64,000 nucleotides of DNA from Bacillus xiapuensis (GCF_002797355.1 NZ_KZ454940.1:186001-250000), one strand, 5' to 3'. Counted from the stretch's first letter, positions 41,193-52,983 are shown. Made by a program: numbers and translations. Notes: generated by a model from the sequence alone, not told the origin.

Positions 41193-42092
41193 ATGGCTTA
41201 TTCTGAAGAGAACGATCCTAGAACAAAATATTATACCCAAGAATTCCCGAAACAATATCAGGAGCCGCCGGCCTTGCAGATGAAAATGAAACCTAAGCCT
41301 GACTGCGGTGAAGAAAGCTATATCGGTTCAGGAAAGCTAACTGGAAAGAAAGTGTTAGTGACTGGAGGAGATTCAGGAATCGGCCGTGCTGCCGCGATCG
41401 CCTATGCACGAGAAGGAGCGGATTTGGCGATCAACTATCTGCCTGAAGAACAGCCGGATGCTGAAGAAGTAAAAAAACTAATTGAGGCAGAGGGAAGAAA
41501 AGCGGTGCTGATTCCCGGCGATTTAAGCAGCGAAGATTTCTGTAAGGAACTGGTCGATCAAGCCTACCGCGAGCTCGGCGGATTGGATGTACTGGCATTA
41601 GTCGCCGGCATGCAGCAGGCGGTGGAAGATATCTCGGATCTGCCAACGGAACAGCTCTATAAAACATTTGAAGTCAACTTATTTTCTCTTTACTGGATCG
41701 TGAAAGCCGCGCTGCCTCACTTGCCAAAAGGCGCTTCCATTATCACTACCTCCTCTGTGGAAGGCTATAACCCAAGTCCGATTCTTTTAGATTATGCCGC
41801 GACAAAGCACGCCATCATCGGCTTTACAGTCGCGCTCGGCAAGCAGCTGGCGCCGAAAGGAATTCGCGTCAACTCCGTAGCCCCAGGCCCTATTTGGACA
41901 CCGCTGCAAATATGCGGCGGGCAATTAAGCGAAAACATTCCGAAATTCGGTCAGGGAACCCCGCCGACGCCGCTAAACCGCGCCGGACAGCCGGCGGAAT
42001 TAGCAGGAGCCTATGTTCTCTTAGCTTCTGACGAATCCAGCTACTCTACTTGCCAAGTGTACAGTGTAACCGGAGGAATGCCTACGCCTTAA
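41193..42092 (+). CDS. Short-chain dehydrogenase, general-stress type
   Basis: 299 residues from the ATG at 41193 with AAAGGAGCG. The first 50 residues form the extension typical of YdaD/YhxC-like SDRs ([20 protein letters not shown]); the cofactor loop is [13 protein letters not shown] and the catalytic Ser and Tyr-x3-Lys are in TTSSVEGY and YAATKHA. It reduces or oxidises an unknown alcohol or carbonyl. The sigma-B-like promoter agrees with the role of such proteins (for example B. subtilis YdaD, GSP39) in general stress. Confidence 0.9.
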   Translation: MAYSEENDPRTKYYTQEFPKQYQEPPALQMKMKPKPDCGEESYIGSGKLTGKKVLVTGGDSGIGRAAAIAYAREGADLAINYLPEEQPDAEEVKKLIEAEGRKAVLIPGDLSSEDFCKELVDQAYRELGGLDVLALVAGMQQAVEDISDLPTEQLYKTFEVNLFSLYWIVKAALPHLPKGASIITTSSVEGYNPSPILLDYAATKHAIIGFTVALGKQLAPKGIRVNSVAPGPIWTPLQICGGQLSENIPKFGQGTPPTPLNRAGQPAELAGAYVLLASDESSYSTCQVYSVTGGMPTP

Positions 42093-42130
42093 GTTTGACC
42101 GTGCGGAACGGAACGTCCCTCCTTTGAAAA

Positions 42131-42168
42131 AAAAATCCTTTTAAGCTTGCGGGCTTAAAAGGATTTTT
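42131..42168. terminator. Bidirectional terminator between the SDR and yvoF genes
   Basis: A perfect 14-base stem AAATCCTTTTAAGC/GCTTAAAAGGATTT with T-runs on both sides. It serves the convergent SDR and yvoF genes and overlaps the end of the latter. Confidence 0.85.
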
Positions 42169-42649
42169 CTGTGCGTTCTTTTATTTGCATGGGATTGCCG
42201 CCGGCAAACGCACCGGGCGGCACGTCGCGATGTACGAGCGTGGCCGCTGAGACAATGGCGCCGTCCCCAATCGTCACTCCCGGCAACACTGTGCAGTTAG
42301 CGCCAATCATAACATTGTCGCCAATAATTACCTTGCCGAGGCGGTATTCATCAATTAAATATTCATGCGCCAAAATGACGGTATTGTAGCCGATGATTGA
42401 ATTGTTTCCGATCGCAATGTACTCCGGAAACATAATGTCGGGCACAACTTTGTAGGCCAGCGCTGTCCTGCTGCCGATTTGCATGCCGAGAAACGTCCGA
42501 TACAGCCAGTTTTTCAGCTTCATCGACGGCATCAAACGGCCGGCTTCAATCACCGCTGTGTTTTTAAATGTTTTCCAAAAAGAGACCGTTTTGTAAACAT
42601 TCCAAAGCGAGTTGGCTCCCTCAACTTTGTACCGCTTCGTTCTTCTCAT
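42155..42649 (-). CDS. yvoF: Acetyltransferase with hexapeptide repeats (YvoF-like)
   Basis: 164 residues. From about residue 75 on it shows left-handed beta-helix hexapeptides ([54 protein letters not shown]), the fold of trimeric acyltransferases. The substrate is unknown. It overlaps ppaX by 4 bases and ends the hprK-lgt-yvoD-ppaX-yvoF operon, in the B. subtilis order. Confidence 0.88.
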   Translation of the reverse strand: MRRTKRYKVEGANSLWNVYKTVSFWKTFKNTAVIEAGRLMPSMKLKNWLYRTFLGMQIGSRTALAYKVVPDIMFPEYIAIGNNSIIGYNTVILAHEYLIDEYRLGKVIIGDNVMIGANCTVLPGVTIGDGAIVSAATLVHRDVPPGAFAGGNPMQIKERTEKSF

Positions 42650-43302
42650 CTGCCGGCCGTTCCTATTTCTAAAATATCCAAAAGATCCGCCATCGAATCC
42701 AGCATATAATCCGGGTGAAAGGATTGCAGGAACTCCTTCCCTTTCACTGACCAGGATACGCCCGCTGTCTTCGTGCCGGCATTTTTCCCGCCGTTGATAT
42801 CATGGTAATTGTCACCGATCATCAGCGCCTCCTCCGGCTTGGATCCGAGAGCGTTCAGCGCTTTTTGCAGCGGTTCGGGATGCGGCTTCGGATGCTTCAC
42901 ATCATCGAGCGCCACGATCACGTCAAAAAAAGGATAGAGATTCGTCAGCTTCAATCCTTTTATGACTGTATCCCGCATCTTCGTGGAAACAATCGCCAGC
43001 TTGTAATCATTTTCTTTCAATGTGCGAACCGTTTCAAATACGCCGTCAAACTGCGTGACGAGCGCATCATGATTCGCTAAATTATAGGCTCTGTACCGCT
43101 GAACCATTTCTTCCGTGCGCTCCGGGTCGATGTTGGAAAACGTCTCGACAAGTGTTGGCCCCATAAACGGGTAGACATCCTCCCGCTTATACCGGTTCGG
43201 ATAATAATGATGGAGTGTGTGCAAAAAAGAAGAAATAATCAATTCATTCGTGTTGATTAATGTTCCATCTAAATCAAACAATAAAGTAGTCAAGTTCTTC
43301 AT
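42646..43302 (-). CDS. ppaX: Pyrophosphatase PpaX (HAD family)
   Basis: 218 residues. HAD motif I is [14 protein letters not shown], motif II is AIVSTKMRD and motif IV is [16 protein letters not shown]. PpaX hydrolyses pyrophosphate released when HPr kinase/phosphorylase dephosphorylates Ser-P-HPr; hprK is in the same operon, which supports this assignment over a general phosphoglycolate phosphatase. Confidence 0.93.
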   Translation of the reverse strand: MKNLTTLLFDLDGTLINTNELIISSFLHTLHHYYPNRYKREDVYPFMGPTLVETFSNIDPERTEEMVQRYRAYNLANHDALVTQFDGVFETVRTLKENDYKLAIVSTKMRDTVIKGLKLTNLYPFFDVIVALDDVKHPKPHPEPLQKALNALGSKPEEALMIGDNYHDINGGKNAGTKTAGVSWSVKGKEFLQSFHPDYMLDSMADLLDILEIGTAGR

Positions 43303-44249
43303 GTCAGTGTGGCTTCCTTTCCTTGGGCGATTTCAACCCGTCTCCAAATGATGGAGACGACAAGCGTAAGCAATACAGCGACGGTCAAGCGAATGAGAAA
43401 TAAAGCGAGCAGCGTCCATCCTGTAAGCCCAAGCGGAATAAAGATGAGCGTATCCTCAACAATCGCGTGGCAGGCAACCAAGAAGATGAATGCGATCGTG
43501 ACGTCCTTGCGGCTGACGCCATCCTCTTTCACTGCCTGAATCATAACAGCTGAACCAAAAGCAAGCCCAAATAACAGGCCGGCTGCCAGCGTAGTCGACG
43601 TATTTTCTCTCATGCCGAGCATTCGCGTCACCGGTGCCATCCAGCGGGAGAATACATCGAGCCACTTTAAATCCTTTAATAGTTGGATGACCACCATTAG
43701 CGGGATAACGATCAGCGCCAGCTGGAAAACACCATATCCCGCCTTCTCTAAACCGAGCAGCAGAATATCCGCCCACCCATCCCGAGCTGCCGACTGTGGA
43801 GGAGCCATGCCAAACTGCGCCGCTTCCCCGCCTCCCTTCCAGATGAGATGGATGACAATGGCCGACAGCGCGGCCAGACCGAGCCGGACAGCGATCATAA
43901 GCGAAATCCTCACCCCAACCTGAGCTGCCACGCTCGATTCAATCAGTAAATTATGTGAAAAAGACAGCATCACCGCTAAGATAAATACTTCTTTGACCGT
44001 TAAATCCAGCGACAGCATCGCGCCGATTCCTGCGTATAAATTCAGGAAGTTTCCGAGCACAAGCGGAATAGATGCGTCTCCCGACAAGCCAAAAATGCGC
44101 ATTACGGGGCTGATTAATTCCATCACCCACGGCAAAAGCGGCGTAAACTGCAAAACGGTCACAAGCAATGTAATCGGAAAGATAATTTTCCCCAAATTCC
44201 AAGTTGTTTTTCCCCCAGCAACCAAACCGTTTTTCAATGTTTCCCTCAT
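43299..44249 (-). CDS. yvoD: Membrane protein with two gate domains (YvoD-like)
   Basis: 316 residues with about eight membrane segments and two nucleoside-recognition (Gate) domains, near residues 40-140 and 180-280, recognisable from repeated segments such as [20 protein letters not shown] and [20 protein letters not shown]. Similar to spore-maturation-type proteins. Transport substrate unknown. Same position as B. subtilis yvoD between lgt and ppaX. Confidence 0.85.
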   Translation of the reverse strand: MRETLKNGLVAGGKTTWNLGKIIFPITLLVTVLQFTPLLPWVMELISPVMRIFGLSGDASIPLVLGNFLNLYAGIGAMLSLDLTVKEVFILAVMLSFSHNLLIESSVAAQVGVRISLMIAVRLGLAALSAIVIHLIWKGGGEAAQFGMAPPQSAARDGWADILLLGLEKAGYGVFQLALIVIPLMVVIQLLKDLKWLDVFSRWMAPVTRMLGMRENTSTTLAAGLLFGLAFGSAVMIQAVKEDGVSRKDVTIAFIFLVACHAIVEDTLIFIPLGLTGWTLLALFLIRLTVAVLLTLVVSIIWRRVEIAQGKEATLT

Positions 44250-44274
44250 TTGTCACCATCCCCTATGCTTGCTT

Positions 44275-45087
44275 TTACTGCTTTCCAGTCTCGTTGTACG
44301 GAACTTGAGCCGCTTTCGTCTTACGGCGAACGATGAAGATCACGGCCGCTGCGATAATTAAGCTGATCGAAACCACTTGTGCCATTCGCAGAGATCCAAG
44401 CATCAGACTGTCAGTGCGCAGCCCTTCAACAAAAAAGCGGCCGGCGGAATACCAGATCACATAGGTTAAAAAGAGTTCACCGCGCTTTAAAGGTGCTCTC
44501 CTTAATCCGATTAAAAGAATAAATCCAAGGAAGTTCCAGATGGATTCATAAAGAAATGTCGGATGATAGTACTGGCCGTCTATGTACATTTGATTGATGA
44601 TAAAGTCCGGCAGCGCTAAGCCTTCTAAAAACGATCGCGTCACTTCCTCGCCATACGCCTCTTGGTTGACGAAATTTCCCCAGCGACCTATAGCCTGACC
44701 GAGCAGCAAGCTGGGCGCTGCAATATCTGCAAGCTTCCAGAAGGAAATATTTTTCGCCCGCGAATAGACGATAGCCGTTGCCACAGCACCGATGAGCGCG
44801 CCATGAATAGCAATGCCGCCATTCCATATTTTAATAATATCCCCCGGGTGCTGCGAATAGTATTCCCATTGAAACAGAACATAATAAATGCGCGCACAAA
44901 TGATAGAAATCGGAATAGCCCAGATTAATAGGTCGGCAAATGTATCTTTCGGCAGTCCCAAGCGCCGCCCTTCTTTTTTTGCTAAGTAATAGCCGAGCGC
45001 GATCCCAGCGCCGATAATCAGTCCATACCAATGGACCTGAAGCGGCCCCAGATCCATTGCAATCGGATTTAGCGGATAACCTTCCAT
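44275..45087 (-). CDS. lgt: Prolipoprotein diacylglyceryl transferase
   Basis: 270 residues, seven membrane segments. The signature [20 protein letters not shown] (near residue 132) includes the catalytic Arg. It adds diacylglycerol from phosphatidylglycerol to the Cys of lipoprotein precursors before signal cleavage. It follows hprK by 18 bases. Confidence 0.97.
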   Translation of the reverse strand: MEGYPLNPIAMDLGPLQVHWYGLIIGAGIALGYYLAKKEGRRLGLPKDTFADLLIWAIPISIICARIYYVLFQWEYYSQHPGDIIKIWNGGIAIHGALIGAVATAIVYSRAKNISFWKLADIAAPSLLLGQAIGRWGNFVNQEAYGEEVTRSFLEGLALPDFIINQMYIDGQYYHPTFLYESIWNFLGFILLIGLRRAPLKRGELFLTYVIWYSAGRFFVEGLRTDSLMLGSLRMAQVVSISLIIAAAVIFIVRRKTKAAQVPYNETGKQ

Positions 45088-45105
45088 CTTTTTGCTCCTC
45101 TCTAT

Positions 45106-46041
45106 TTACAATTGATCATAATCCTTTTCACTGATGACACTAGCCAATTTATCGGTAAATTCTTTAGCGGTGTTAATGCCAAGCCCTTTCAAGCGGAAGT
45201 TCATCGCCGCCACTTCAACAATCACGGCTAAATTCCGGCCCGGACGGACAGGCAAGGTGATTTTCGTAATTTCCGTATCAATTATTTTCATTTTATCTTC
45301 TTCAATCCCCAAGCGGTCATATTGCTTTTTAGGATCCCATATTTCTAAATGAATGTTCAATGTGATCCGTTTATGCCCTCTGATCGCTCCGGTTCCAAAC
45401 AAGGTCATCACGTTAATGATGCCAAGCCCGCGAATTTCCAGCAAGTGCTCGATTAATTCAGGTGAACTGCCAATAAGGGTGTCGTGATCCTCCTGCCGAA
45501 TTTCCACGCAATCATCAGCTACGAGGCGATGGCCGCGCTTCACTAGCTCCAGAGCGGTTTCACTTTTTCCAACGCCGCTTTGGCCTGTTATTAACACACC
45601 AACCCCGTAGATATCCACGAGCACGCCGTGCACAGCCGTAGTGGGAGCCAGCATACTTTCTAAATAATTGGTCAGACGGCTGGAAAGGCGCGTCGTTGTC
45701 ATTTTCGATCGCATTAATGGCACGGTATAGCGCTCCGCCGACACGATCAGCTCTTTCGGCACGTCCAAACCGCGGGCGATAATGATAGCCGGCGTCTTTA
45801 CATCACACAGTCGCTCTACGCGCTCTTGCTTCTCTTGCGGACTCAGCTTTTCAAAAAAAGTAAGCTCAGTCATGCCCAGAAGCTGCACGCGCTCCGCCGG
45901 ATAATAATCGAAAAATCCGGCAAGCTCCAGCCCGGGCCGCGAAAGATCGCTCGTTGTAATCGGACGGTGAATGCCTTCTTCTCCGCTTATCAGTTCTAAA
46001 TTAAATTTCTCTAGCAAATCCTTTGTGCGAACTTTAGCCAA
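45106..46041 (-). CDS. hprK: HPr kinase/phosphorylase
   Basis: 311 residues from a TTG at 46041 after GAGGAGG. The P-loop is [14 protein letters not shown] (near 155) and the catalytic His is in [12 protein letters not shown]; the signature [15 protein letters not shown] follows (near 202). It phosphorylates Ser-46 of HPr and of Crh, the latter encoded at 27613-27876, and also reverses the reaction. It controls carbon catabolite repression. Confidence 0.97.
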   Translation of the reverse strand: MAKVRTKDLLEKFNLELISGEEGIHRPITTSDLSRPGLELAGFFDYYPAERVQLLGMTELTFFEKLSPQEKQERVERLCDVKTPAIIIARGLDVPKELIVSAERYTVPLMRSKMTTTRLSSRLTNYLESMLAPTTAVHGVLVDIYGVGVLITGQSGVGKSETALELVKRGHRLVADDCVEIRQEDHDTLIGSSPELIEHLLEIRGLGIINVMTLFGTGAIRGHKRITLNIHLEIWDPKKQYDRLGIEEDKMKIIDTEITKITLPVRPGRNLAVIVEVAAMNFRLKGLGINTAKEFTDKLASVISEKDYDQL

Positions 46042-46302
46042 AATGTCTTCCTCCTCAACTGGCAGTCTGCCTCTATTGTAACATTTTTTCGCTGCTCCAT
46101 TGCATTCTTCTATTCAAAACCAGCTTGCTTATGTTAGATCCGATAAGCCACCGTATTAATGGATTCGCAGTGATTGTTCCTGCGGCTTGACTCTATGATT
46201 ATAGTGAGGAGGGATGATGATCGACGCCGGACATAGCTGGAACATCGCCGGCAATATGCACAAGCGATTGCCAAAGCCGTAGCCCGCGTGTACCGGCTAT
46301 AA
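46042..46302. other. Gap upstream of hprK
   Basis: No intact gene. On the plus strand (about 46213-46308) two overlapping frames read MIDAGHSWN and RRQYAQAIAKAVARVYRL. These recall the first strand and last helix of a cell-wall amidase, so this may be a decayed remnant; evidence is weak. Confidence 0.25.
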
Positions 46303-46334
46303 AAAAATAAGGCGGATGCTTGCAAGCATCCGCC
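46303..46334 (-). terminator. Terminator of the yvlB-yvlD operon
   Basis: A perfect palindrome GGCGGATGCTTGCAAGCATC-CGCC (46311-46334) followed on the minus strand by TTATTTTTTT. Confidence 0.85.
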
Positions 46335-46378
46335 TCAGACTTTCAGTAAATCATTTGCGGAGGCTGGCTTCCATGAAG

Positions 46379-46744
46379 TCAGCCTCTATTATTTGGAGTT
46401 CCTTTATGAAAAATGGTTAATTGCAAAATAAGATTCACAAGCGCCATCATCACAGCGATTAACAGGGCCATGCCAAACCCTGAAATGTCAAACCGGCTTC
46501 CCATAATGCCATCTGTCAGCTGCAGGGTCAAGGCATTGACTACAAACAGAAACAAACCGAGCGTCACAAACGTAATCGGCAGCGTCAGAATAATAAGAAA
46601 CGGGCGAACAAGCACATTCAGCAGGAAAAGAACGGTGCTGGCAATGAGAGCAGAACCAAATCCAGCTACTTTCACGCCGGGAAAATAGCCGGATAAGGAG
46701 ACAAACAGCACCGCATTAATGAAAATGCCCAGCAGCCATCTCAT
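46379..46744 (-). CDS. yvlD: YvlD-family small membrane protein
   Basis: 121 residues with four hydrophobic segments covering nearly the whole chain (starting MRWLLGIFINAVLFVSLSGY). It is of the phage-holin-family-4/YvlD type. In B. subtilis yvlD lies with yvlA, yvlB and yvlC in a cell-envelope-stress operon. Here it follows yvlB by 15 bases, and the PspC-like yvlC normally between them is missing. Function unknown. Confidence 0.85.
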   Translation of the reverse strand: MRWLLGIFINAVLFVSLSGYFPGVKVAGFGSALIASTVLFLLNVLVRPFLIILTLPITFVTLGLFLFVVNALTLQLTDGIMGSRFDISGFGMALLIAVMMALVNLILQLTIFHKGTPNNRG

Positions 46745-46759
46745 CAGCTTCCGCCAGCC

Positions 46760-47908
46760 TTATTCCAGCACTTCTGGCGGCTCTTCGCTTGTTTCATCCG
46801 GAACCGCTGATGTTTTCACCGCAATGGAGCCTGTCTTCGTTCCCGCTTCAATGGTCACTCGCTCCAGTGCTTCTCTTTCGCTTTCAAAATGAACGAATTT
46901 TTGAACTGTTTCTTCTTTTTCCGTCACTTTTTTCATTCCTTGTTCGGGAAGCTGCAGCGAACCGAGATTGGTGCGCAATTCCCCTTTCATCGCCATGTTT
47001 TCCGGCACGTACACTTCGATGTTTCCCGTTACCGCCTGCGCTTTCACCGTATGAGCAGCTTGCGATTTAATATCGCATAAAATATTGCCGTTAAAAGATT
47101 GGATGTCGGTATAGCCGACCGAACCGACCACATGAATCGCTCCGTTAAATGAATTAGCAGCTGCTTTCTTGCTTTGGCAGTCAATGAAGTAAATCGGACC
47201 ATTGCCGGTTTCACCTTCAAAGTCTTCCAGCCGAGAGCTTCTGACTTCAATCTGGCCGTTGGCGGTTTTCACATCAAGCTCCTGCATGATCGCGTCCTCC
47301 ACCCGGAAGGATCCGTTAAACAGCTTCACGGACACTTCACCAATCGCCTCTTCAGGCACGTATAGCACAGTGTCAACCTTCATCAGCTTCAAGCCCACTG
47401 AAAAAGACAGTTTATGATCGCGGGCATAGAATACGCTATTTTTAATAAATGACTCGCGCGCTTCATCTTCCTGATCGGCCCCGTATACCTTCACTTGACA
47501 CTCGGCTTTTACTCCGTCTTCTTTCCACGGCTTCATAACAAAATTGCCGTTGGCGATTTCCGCTTTAATTCTTGCTGGCGAAAAAGCTTTCTCCTCAAAC
47601 ACATGGGAAAATTCTACGGCTTTCCCTAAAGGAAATTCGAAATCTTTCAGTCTTTGAACTGTCGATTGAATGAATTGAAACAATTTATCCTTCGGCTGGC
47701 TGCCCGCACTTTCCGATGACTGCCATTGCTTTTGGCTGCTGAATTTCTGTCCCAGCCGAACCAGTTCATCCAAAAAAGAATCTCTTCGCTCTCTTTGAAC
47801 GCCGGGCTTCGGCTGCTTTTCCAGCGCCTCCAATAACGTCACAGCTTCACTCGCTGAAATGACGCCCGCTTCTACCATTTCCAGAATCCGCTTCTTCTCT
47901 TCGTTCAT
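46760..47908 (-). CDS. yvlB: YvlB-like protein (DUF4097 beta-strand domain)
   Basis: 382 residues. The N-terminal 30 residues are a SHOCT-like helical pair (KRILEMVEAGVISASEAVTL). From about residue 130 the chain is a repeated beta pattern of the DUF4097 adhesin-like type (FNGSFRVEDA, TANGQIEVRS, NGPIYFIDCQ, FNGAIHVVGS). No signal peptide is seen, so it is probably cytoplasmic. In B. subtilis YvlB belongs to the LiaH/PspA-linked envelope-stress set. Confidence 0.85.
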   Translation of the reverse strand: MNEEKKRILEMVEAGVISASEAVTLLEALEKQPKPGVQRERRDSFLDELVRLGQKFSSQKQWQSSESAGSQPKDKLFQFIQSTVQRLKDFEFPLGKAVEFSHVFEEKAFSPARIKAEIANGNFVMKPWKEDGVKAECQVKVYGADQEDEARESFIKNSVFYARDHKLSFSVGLKLMKVDTVLYVPEEAIGEVSVKLFNGSFRVEDAIMQELDVKTANGQIEVRSSRLEDFEGETGNGPIYFIDCQSKKAAANSFNGAIHVVGSVGYTDIQSFNGNILCDIKSQAAHTVKAQAVTGNIEVYVPENMAMKGELRTNLGSLQLPEQGMKKVTEKEETVQKFVHFESEREALERVTIEAGTKTGSIAVKTSAVPDETSEEPPEVLE

Positions 47909-47990
47909 TTCAAGCCCTCCAATTAGATGAAATTGACTCTCTTTCTTTTTCTACGCAGCATTTTGGAAAAAGTTTCAGCAAATCTTCACC

Positions 47991-50843
47991 TCAAGCTTGC
48001 CTATTCCGTTCCCGCTCCCGGTCCCGCAGCAGCACCTTCTTCAAATAATGGCCGGTGTATGACCCTTCCGTCTCCGCCACATCTTCCGGAGTGCCGGCTG
48101 CCACGATCATTCCGCCGCGGTCTCCCCCTTCCGGACCAAGGTCAATAATATAGTCAGCCGTCTTAATCACATCGAGGTTATGCTCAATCACAAGCACAGT
48201 ATCTCCATTTTCAACGAGCCGCTGCAAAACATTGAGCAGGCGGGAAATGTCATCGGCATGCAAGCCGGTCGTCGGTTCATCAAGAATATAGAAGGAGCGG
48301 CCGGTGGAACGGCGGTGCAGCTCCGATGCCAGCTTCACCCTCTGCGCCTCTCCGCCCGAAAGCGTAGTAGCGGGCTGTCCAAGCTTGATATATCCAAGAC
48401 CGACATCGGCGATTGTTTGCAGCTTGCGCTTAATCTTAGGAATATTTTCGAAGAATTCCAGGGCATCCTCCACTGTCATCGCCAGCACATCGGCTATGTT
48501 TTTGCCCTTGTACGCCACTTCCAATGTTTCACGATTATAACGCTTTCCATGACAGACTTCGCAAGGCACGTACACATCCGGTAAAAAGTGCATTTCAATT
48601 TTAATTATGCCGTCTCCGCGGCAGGCTTCACAGCGGCCTCCTTTGACATTAAAGCTAAAACGCCCTTTTTTGTAGCCGCGCACCTTCGCCTCATTGGTCG
48701 CTGCAAACACGTCGCGAATATCATCAAACACTCCCGTATATGTAGCGGGGTTGGATCTAGGTGTCCGGCCGATTGGTGACTGATCGATGTCGATCACTTT
48801 ATCTAACTGCTCAATTCCTTTTACTTCACGATGACGGCCGGGCTTGCTCTTCGCTTTATGAAGCTTTTGCGCCAGCGCTTTATGAAGAATATCATTCACC
48901 AGCGTGCTTTTTCCCGAACCGGAAACACCCGTCACCGCTGTAAATACCCCGAGCGGAAACTTGACTTTAACATTTTTGAGGTTATTCTCCCTTGCACCGG
49001 TGATTTCAATCCAGCGGCCATCCGGCTTGCGCCGCTCTTGCGGCAGCGCAATAAATTTTTCCCCTGATAAGTATTGGCCTGTGAGGGAATTCGAATCAGC
49101 CATTACTTCCTTAGGAGTGCCGGCCGATACAATCTCACCGCCGTGAACTCCCGCACCCGGACCGACATCAATTAAATAATCAGCAGCCATCATCGTATCT
49201 TCATCATGCTCGACGACGATGAGCGTATTGCCGATATCCCGCATTTCCTGCATCGTGCGGATCAGGCGGTCATTGTCTCTCTGATGAAGCCCGATCGATG
49301 GCTCATCCAGAATATACAAAACGCCGGTTAAGCGCGAACCGATCTGCGTCGCCAGCCGAATCCGCTGCGCTTCTCCTCCGGACAGCGTCCCCGCAGAGCG
49401 GCTGAGCGTTAAATAATCCAGGCCGACATTGATTAAAAAGCCAAGGCGTTCCCTGATTTCCCGCAGCACCATGTGGGCGATCTGCTTTTCTTTATCCGTT
49501 AATGAAAGGCCGGCAAAAAACTGTTGCGCTTCTTCAATCGAATAGTCAGCCACCTCACTAACGTGCAGTCCGTTAATCTTGACAGCCAGACTTTCTTTTT
49601 TCAGGCGGTAGCCTTTGCATGTCGGACATTTTTGCTCAGCCATGTATTTTTCCATCTGTTCGCGGATATAATCGGAGCTCGTCTCGCGGTAGCGCCGCTC
49701 CACATTGCCGATCACCCCTTCAAAAACAAGATGATTCTCGCGAATTTGGCCGAAATCATTTTCATAGCGGAAATAGATTTTCTCCCGTCCGGAGCCGTAC
49801 AGCACTTTATCCAGCTGTTCCTTCGGCAAATCCTTCACCGGCCGATCCATGTCAATGCCGTAATGGCGGCAGACAGCCTCCAGCAATTGCGGATAGTATT
49901 GGGAGCTGGCCGGTTCCCACGGGGCAATAGCATGCTCCCGCAGGCTCAGCTCCTTGTTGGGAATGACAAGATCCAAATCCACTTTCAGCTTCGAGCCGAG
50001 GCCGTCACAAGTCGGACAGGCTCCGTACGGGCTGTTGAAGGAAAACATCCGCGGTTCCAGCTCGCCGATCGAAAAGCCGCAGTGCGGACAAGCGTGATGC
50101 TCACTGAACAGCAATTCCTCCTGTCCGATCACATCGATAATCACATTGCCTTCGCTGAGCTTCAGAGCCGCTTCCAGCGAATCGGCCAGCCGAGACTCGA
50201 TGCCTTCCTTGACAACAATGCGGTCGATGACCACTTCGATCGAATGCTTTTTATTTTTTTCCAGCGCAATTTCTTCTTCTACTTCCCGCATTTCGCCGTC
50301 GACGCGCACGCGGACATACCCTTGCCTCTTCACCTCATCAAGCACCTTTGCATGCGTTCCTTTGCGGCCGGACACGAGTGGAGAAAGCACTTGAATCTTC
50401 GTGCGCTCTTCGTACTGCATGATTCGGTCGACCATTTGTTCAATGGTCTGAGAGGTGATTTCAATGCCGTGCACCGGACAGATCGGACGGCCGATGCGCG
50501 CAAACAGCAGGCGGAGATAATCATAGATTTCAGTGACGGTGCCGACCGTCGAACGCGGATTGCGGCTCGTTGTTTTCTGATCGATCGATATCGCCGGCGA
50601 CAGCCCTTCAATGGCATCGACATCCGGTTTATCCATTTGCCCTAAAAACTGGCGGGCATAAGCGGAAAGCGACTCGACGTAGCGGCGCTGTCCCTCTGCG
50701 TAAATCGTGTCGAACGCAAGCGATGATTTTCCTGAGCCCGACAGCCCCGTCAGCACGACAAGCTGATCGCGGGGAATCGTGATATCCACATTCTTCAAAT
50801 TATTGGCTCGGGCTCCTTTTACAGTAATCTTATCTATTCCCAT
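47991..50843 (-). CDS. uvrA: Excinuclease ABC subunit A
   Basis: 950 residues from the ATG at 50843 ([20 protein letters not shown]). Two ABC ATPase halves have Walker [13 protein letters not shown] (near 31) and [12 protein letters not shown] (near 645), signatures [13 protein letters not shown] and [13 protein letters not shown], and zinc fingers CPHCGFSIG...CPTCDG and CEACRGDG. It finds DNA damage and loads UvrB. It follows uvrB by 7 bases, forming the SOS-controlled uvrBA operon. Confidence 0.98.
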   Translation of the reverse strand: MGIDKITVKGARANNLKNVDITIPRDQLVVLTGLSGSGKSSLAFDTIYAEGQRRYVESLSAYARQFLGQMDKPDVDAIEGLSPAISIDQKTTSRNPRSTVGTVTEIYDYLRLLFARIGRPICPVHGIEITSQTIEQMVDRIMQYEERTKIQVLSPLVSGRKGTHAKVLDEVKRQGYVRVRVDGEMREVEEEIALEKNKKHSIEVVIDRIVVKEGIESRLADSLEAALKLSEGNVIIDVIGQEELLFSEHHACPHCGFSIGELEPRMFSFNSPYGACPTCDGLGSKLKVDLDLVIPNKELSLREHAIAPWEPASSQYYPQLLEAVCRHYGIDMDRPVKDLPKEQLDKVLYGSGREKIYFRYENDFGQIRENHLVFEGVIGNVERRYRETSSDYIREQMEKYMAEQKCPTCKGYRLKKESLAVKINGLHVSEVADYSIEEAQQFFAGLSLTDKEKQIAHMVLREIRERLGFLINVGLDYLTLSRSAGTLSGGEAQRIRLATQIGSRLTGVLYILDEPSIGLHQRDNDRLIRTMQEMRDIGNTLIVVEHDEDTMMAADYLIDVGPGAGVHGGEIVSAGTPKEVMADSNSLTGQYLSGEKFIALPQERRKPDGRWIEITGARENNLKNVKVKFPLGVFTAVTGVSGSGKSTLVNDILHKALAQKLHKAKSKPGRHREVKGIEQLDKVIDIDQSPIGRTPRSNPATYTGVFDDIRDVFAATNEAKVRGYKKGRFSFNVKGGRCEACRGDGIIKIEMHFLPDVYVPCEVCHGKRYNRETLEVAYKGKNIADVLAMTVEDALEFFENIPKIKRKLQTIADVGLGYIKLGQPATTLSGGEAQRVKLASELHRRSTGRSFYILDEPTTGLHADDISRLLNVLQRLVENGDTVLVIEHNLDVIKTADYIIDLGPEGGDRGGMIVAAGTPEDVAETEGSYTGHYLKKVLLRDRERERNRQA

Positions 50844-50850
50844 ACACAAC

Positions 50851-52827
50851 TCATCCTTCCGATTTCAACTCTAACACGGCATCACGAAGCTGGGCAGCCA
50901 GCTCGAAATCAAGCGCTTTGGCCGCTTCTTTCATTTCGCTTTCAAGACGCTGAATTAAGCTTTCTCTTTCCTCCGGAGACAACTTCTTGGCGCCGGACGC
51001 CTTGTATTGTTCGGTTTCTTCCGCGGCATGAGTGGCGCGAATGACATCGTGGACATCCTTTTGAATCGTCTTAGGTGTAATGCCATGCTTTTCATTGTAT
51101 TCTTGCTGGATCTCCCGGCGGCGTTTCGTTTCTTCAATCGCCTTCTTCATCGAATCGGTGATGTGATCGGCGTACATAATGACATGACCGGACGCATTGC
51201 GGGCCGCGCGTCCCATCGTTTGAATAAGCGAGCGCTCGGAACGAAGGAAGCCTTCCTTATCAGCATCAAGAATGGCAACGAGCGACACCTCAGGAATATC
51301 CAGTCCCTCCCGCAGCAGGTTAATTCCGACGAGCACATCATACTTTCCGAGGCGAAGATCCCGAATAATTTCAATCCGTTCCAGCGTTTTCACTTCAGAA
51401 TGCAGGTACTGGACTTTGATGCCGATTTCCTTCAAATAATCGGTTAAATCCTCCGACATTTTCTTTGTCAGCGTAGTAACGAGCACTCGTTCATTCTTTT
51501 CAATCCGCTCATTGATCTCCGCCAGCAGGTCATCTATTTGTCCTTCAATCGGCCGGACATCGACAGTCGGATCCAGCAATCCTGTCGGGCGGATAATTTG
51601 CTGTGTCATCTGCGGCGTCTTCTCCAGCTCATAAGGTCCCGGCGTTGCCGATACGTAAATCGCCTGATGGATGTGTTCTTCAAACTCCTCAAACTTCAGA
51701 GGGCGGTTATCCTTCGCAGACGGCAAACGGAAGCCATGATCGACCAGCACTTGCTTGCGTGCCTGGTCGCCATTATACATGCCCCGCACCTGCGGAATCG
51801 TCACATGTGATTCATCAATAATTAACAAAAAGTCTTTTGGAAAATAATCAAGCAATGTAAACGGCGTCGACCCCGGCGGACGCAAAGTCAAATGCCGCGA
51901 GTAGTTCTCAATGCCTGAACAAAAACCCATCTCCCTCATCATTTCAAGATCATAGCGGGTCCGCTGCTCCAGGCGCTGCGCTTCCAGCAGCTTATTCTCC
52001 TCGCGCAAAACGGCGAGCCGCTCCTTTAGCTCCTGTTCAATGTTTTCAATTGCTTGTCTCATCTTCTCTTCCCGCGTGACGAAGTGGGAAGCCGGGAAGA
52101 TGGCCACGTGTTCGCGATCGCCGATAATTTCCCCGGTTAAGGCGTCCACTTCGCGTATCCGATCGATTTCATCTCCAAAAAACTCCACGCGCACACAATG
52201 CTCATCCCGTGAAGCAGGGAAGATTTCCACGACATCGCCGCGCACGCGGAATGTCCCGCGTTTAAAGTCGATATCATTGCGGTCATACTGCACATCCACC
52301 AGCCGCCGCAGCAGCCGGTTGCGTTCGATTTCCATCCCGGTTCGCAAAGAAACCACTAGATCCCGGTATTCTTCCGGCGAACCTAAGCCGTATATGCATG
52401 ACACACTGGCAATGATTATGACATCGTTCCGTTCAAACAGGGCTGACGTAGCCGAGTGGCGGAGCTTGTCGATTTCATCATTGATGCTGGCATCCTTTTC
52501 AATGAAGGTATCCGTTTGAGGCACATAGGCTTCCGGCTGATAATAGTCATAGTAGCTGACAAAGTACTCCACCGCATTATTCGGAAAAAACTCTTTAAAT
52601 TCGCTGTACAGCTGGCCGGCAAGCGTTTTATTATGCGCGATAACCAGCGTCGGCTTCTTTACTTCTTTAATTACGTTGGAGACCGTAAACGTTTTGCCCG
52701 TTCCCGTTGCCCCAAGCAGCGTCTGATGCTTCTTTCCTTGCTTGATGCCTTCCACCAGCTCAGCGATAGCCGCAGGCTGATCCCCTTGCGGACTGTATTT
52801 CGAAACAATTTCAAAGTCTTTTTCCAC
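50851..52827 (-). CDS. uvrB: Excinuclease ABC subunit B
   Basis: 658 residues from a GTG at 52827 that follows AGGAGG by 7 bases, giving [20 protein letters not shown]; a start seven codons upstream would lie before the ribosome site. Helicase motif I is GATGTGKTF (near 39), the damage-verifying beta hairpin is [13 protein letters not shown] (near 92), and the C-terminal UVR domain that binds UvrC is at the end ([20 protein letters not shown]). Promoter with LexA-like box upstream. Confidence 0.98.
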   Translation of the reverse strand: MEKDFEIVSKYSPQGDQPAAIAELVEGIKQGKKHQTLLGATGTGKTFTVSNVIKEVKKPTLVIAHNKTLAGQLYSEFKEFFPNNAVEYFVSYYDYYQPEAYVPQTDTFIEKDASINDEIDKLRHSATSALFERNDVIIIASVSCIYGLGSPEEYRDLVVSLRTGMEIERNRLLRRLVDVQYDRNDIDFKRGTFRVRGDVVEIFPASRDEHCVRVEFFGDEIDRIREVDALTGEIIGDREHVAIFPASHFVTREEKMRQAIENIEQELKERLAVLREENKLLEAQRLEQRTRYDLEMMREMGFCSGIENYSRHLTLRPPGSTPFTLLDYFPKDFLLIIDESHVTIPQVRGMYNGDQARKQVLVDHGFRLPSAKDNRPLKFEEFEEHIHQAIYVSATPGPYELEKTPQMTQQIIRPTGLLDPTVDVRPIEGQIDDLLAEINERIEKNERVLVTTLTKKMSEDLTDYLKEIGIKVQYLHSEVKTLERIEIIRDLRLGKYDVLVGINLLREGLDIPEVSLVAILDADKEGFLRSERSLIQTMGRAARNASGHVIMYADHITDSMKKAIEETKRRREIQQEYNEKHGITPKTIQKDVHDVIRATHAAEETEQYKASGAKKLSPEERESLIQRLESEMKEAAKALDFELAAQLRDAVLELKSEG

Positions 52828-52919
52828 GTTCTGTCCTCCTGCTTTCACGGGTAATATGCCTTCGCGCGCACAACCGAGGCATTCTGATCCGATTTACTCA
52901 ATTGATTACCATATTTCCC

Positions 52920-52971
52920 ATTCTACCATAATTGAAACCCGGCATGCCAATGTTTTGCGCACATATGTTCC
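52920..52971 (-). promoter_or_regulatory. uvrB promoter with LexA (DinR) box
   Basis: CGCACATATGTTCC at 52958-52971 matches 8 of 10 fixed positions of the Bacillus SOS box CGAAC-N4-GTTCG. Just downstream on the minus strand lie TTGGCA (52945-52950) and the extended -10 TGGTAGAAT (core 52920-52925), with a long 19-base spacer. Confidence 0.65.
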
Positions 52972-52983
52972 TGTTTAAGCGAA

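Noticed and set aside
40989..41255. N-terminal extension of HisZ by 89 codons
   Set aside because: It would run through the his promoter and into the divergent control region; the ATG at 40988 gives the normal family start.
49524..50645. Plus-strand frame of 373 codons opposite uvrA
   Set aside because: It is a long shadow of the uvrA gene on the opposite strand; uvrA has all its family motifs and the shadow has none.
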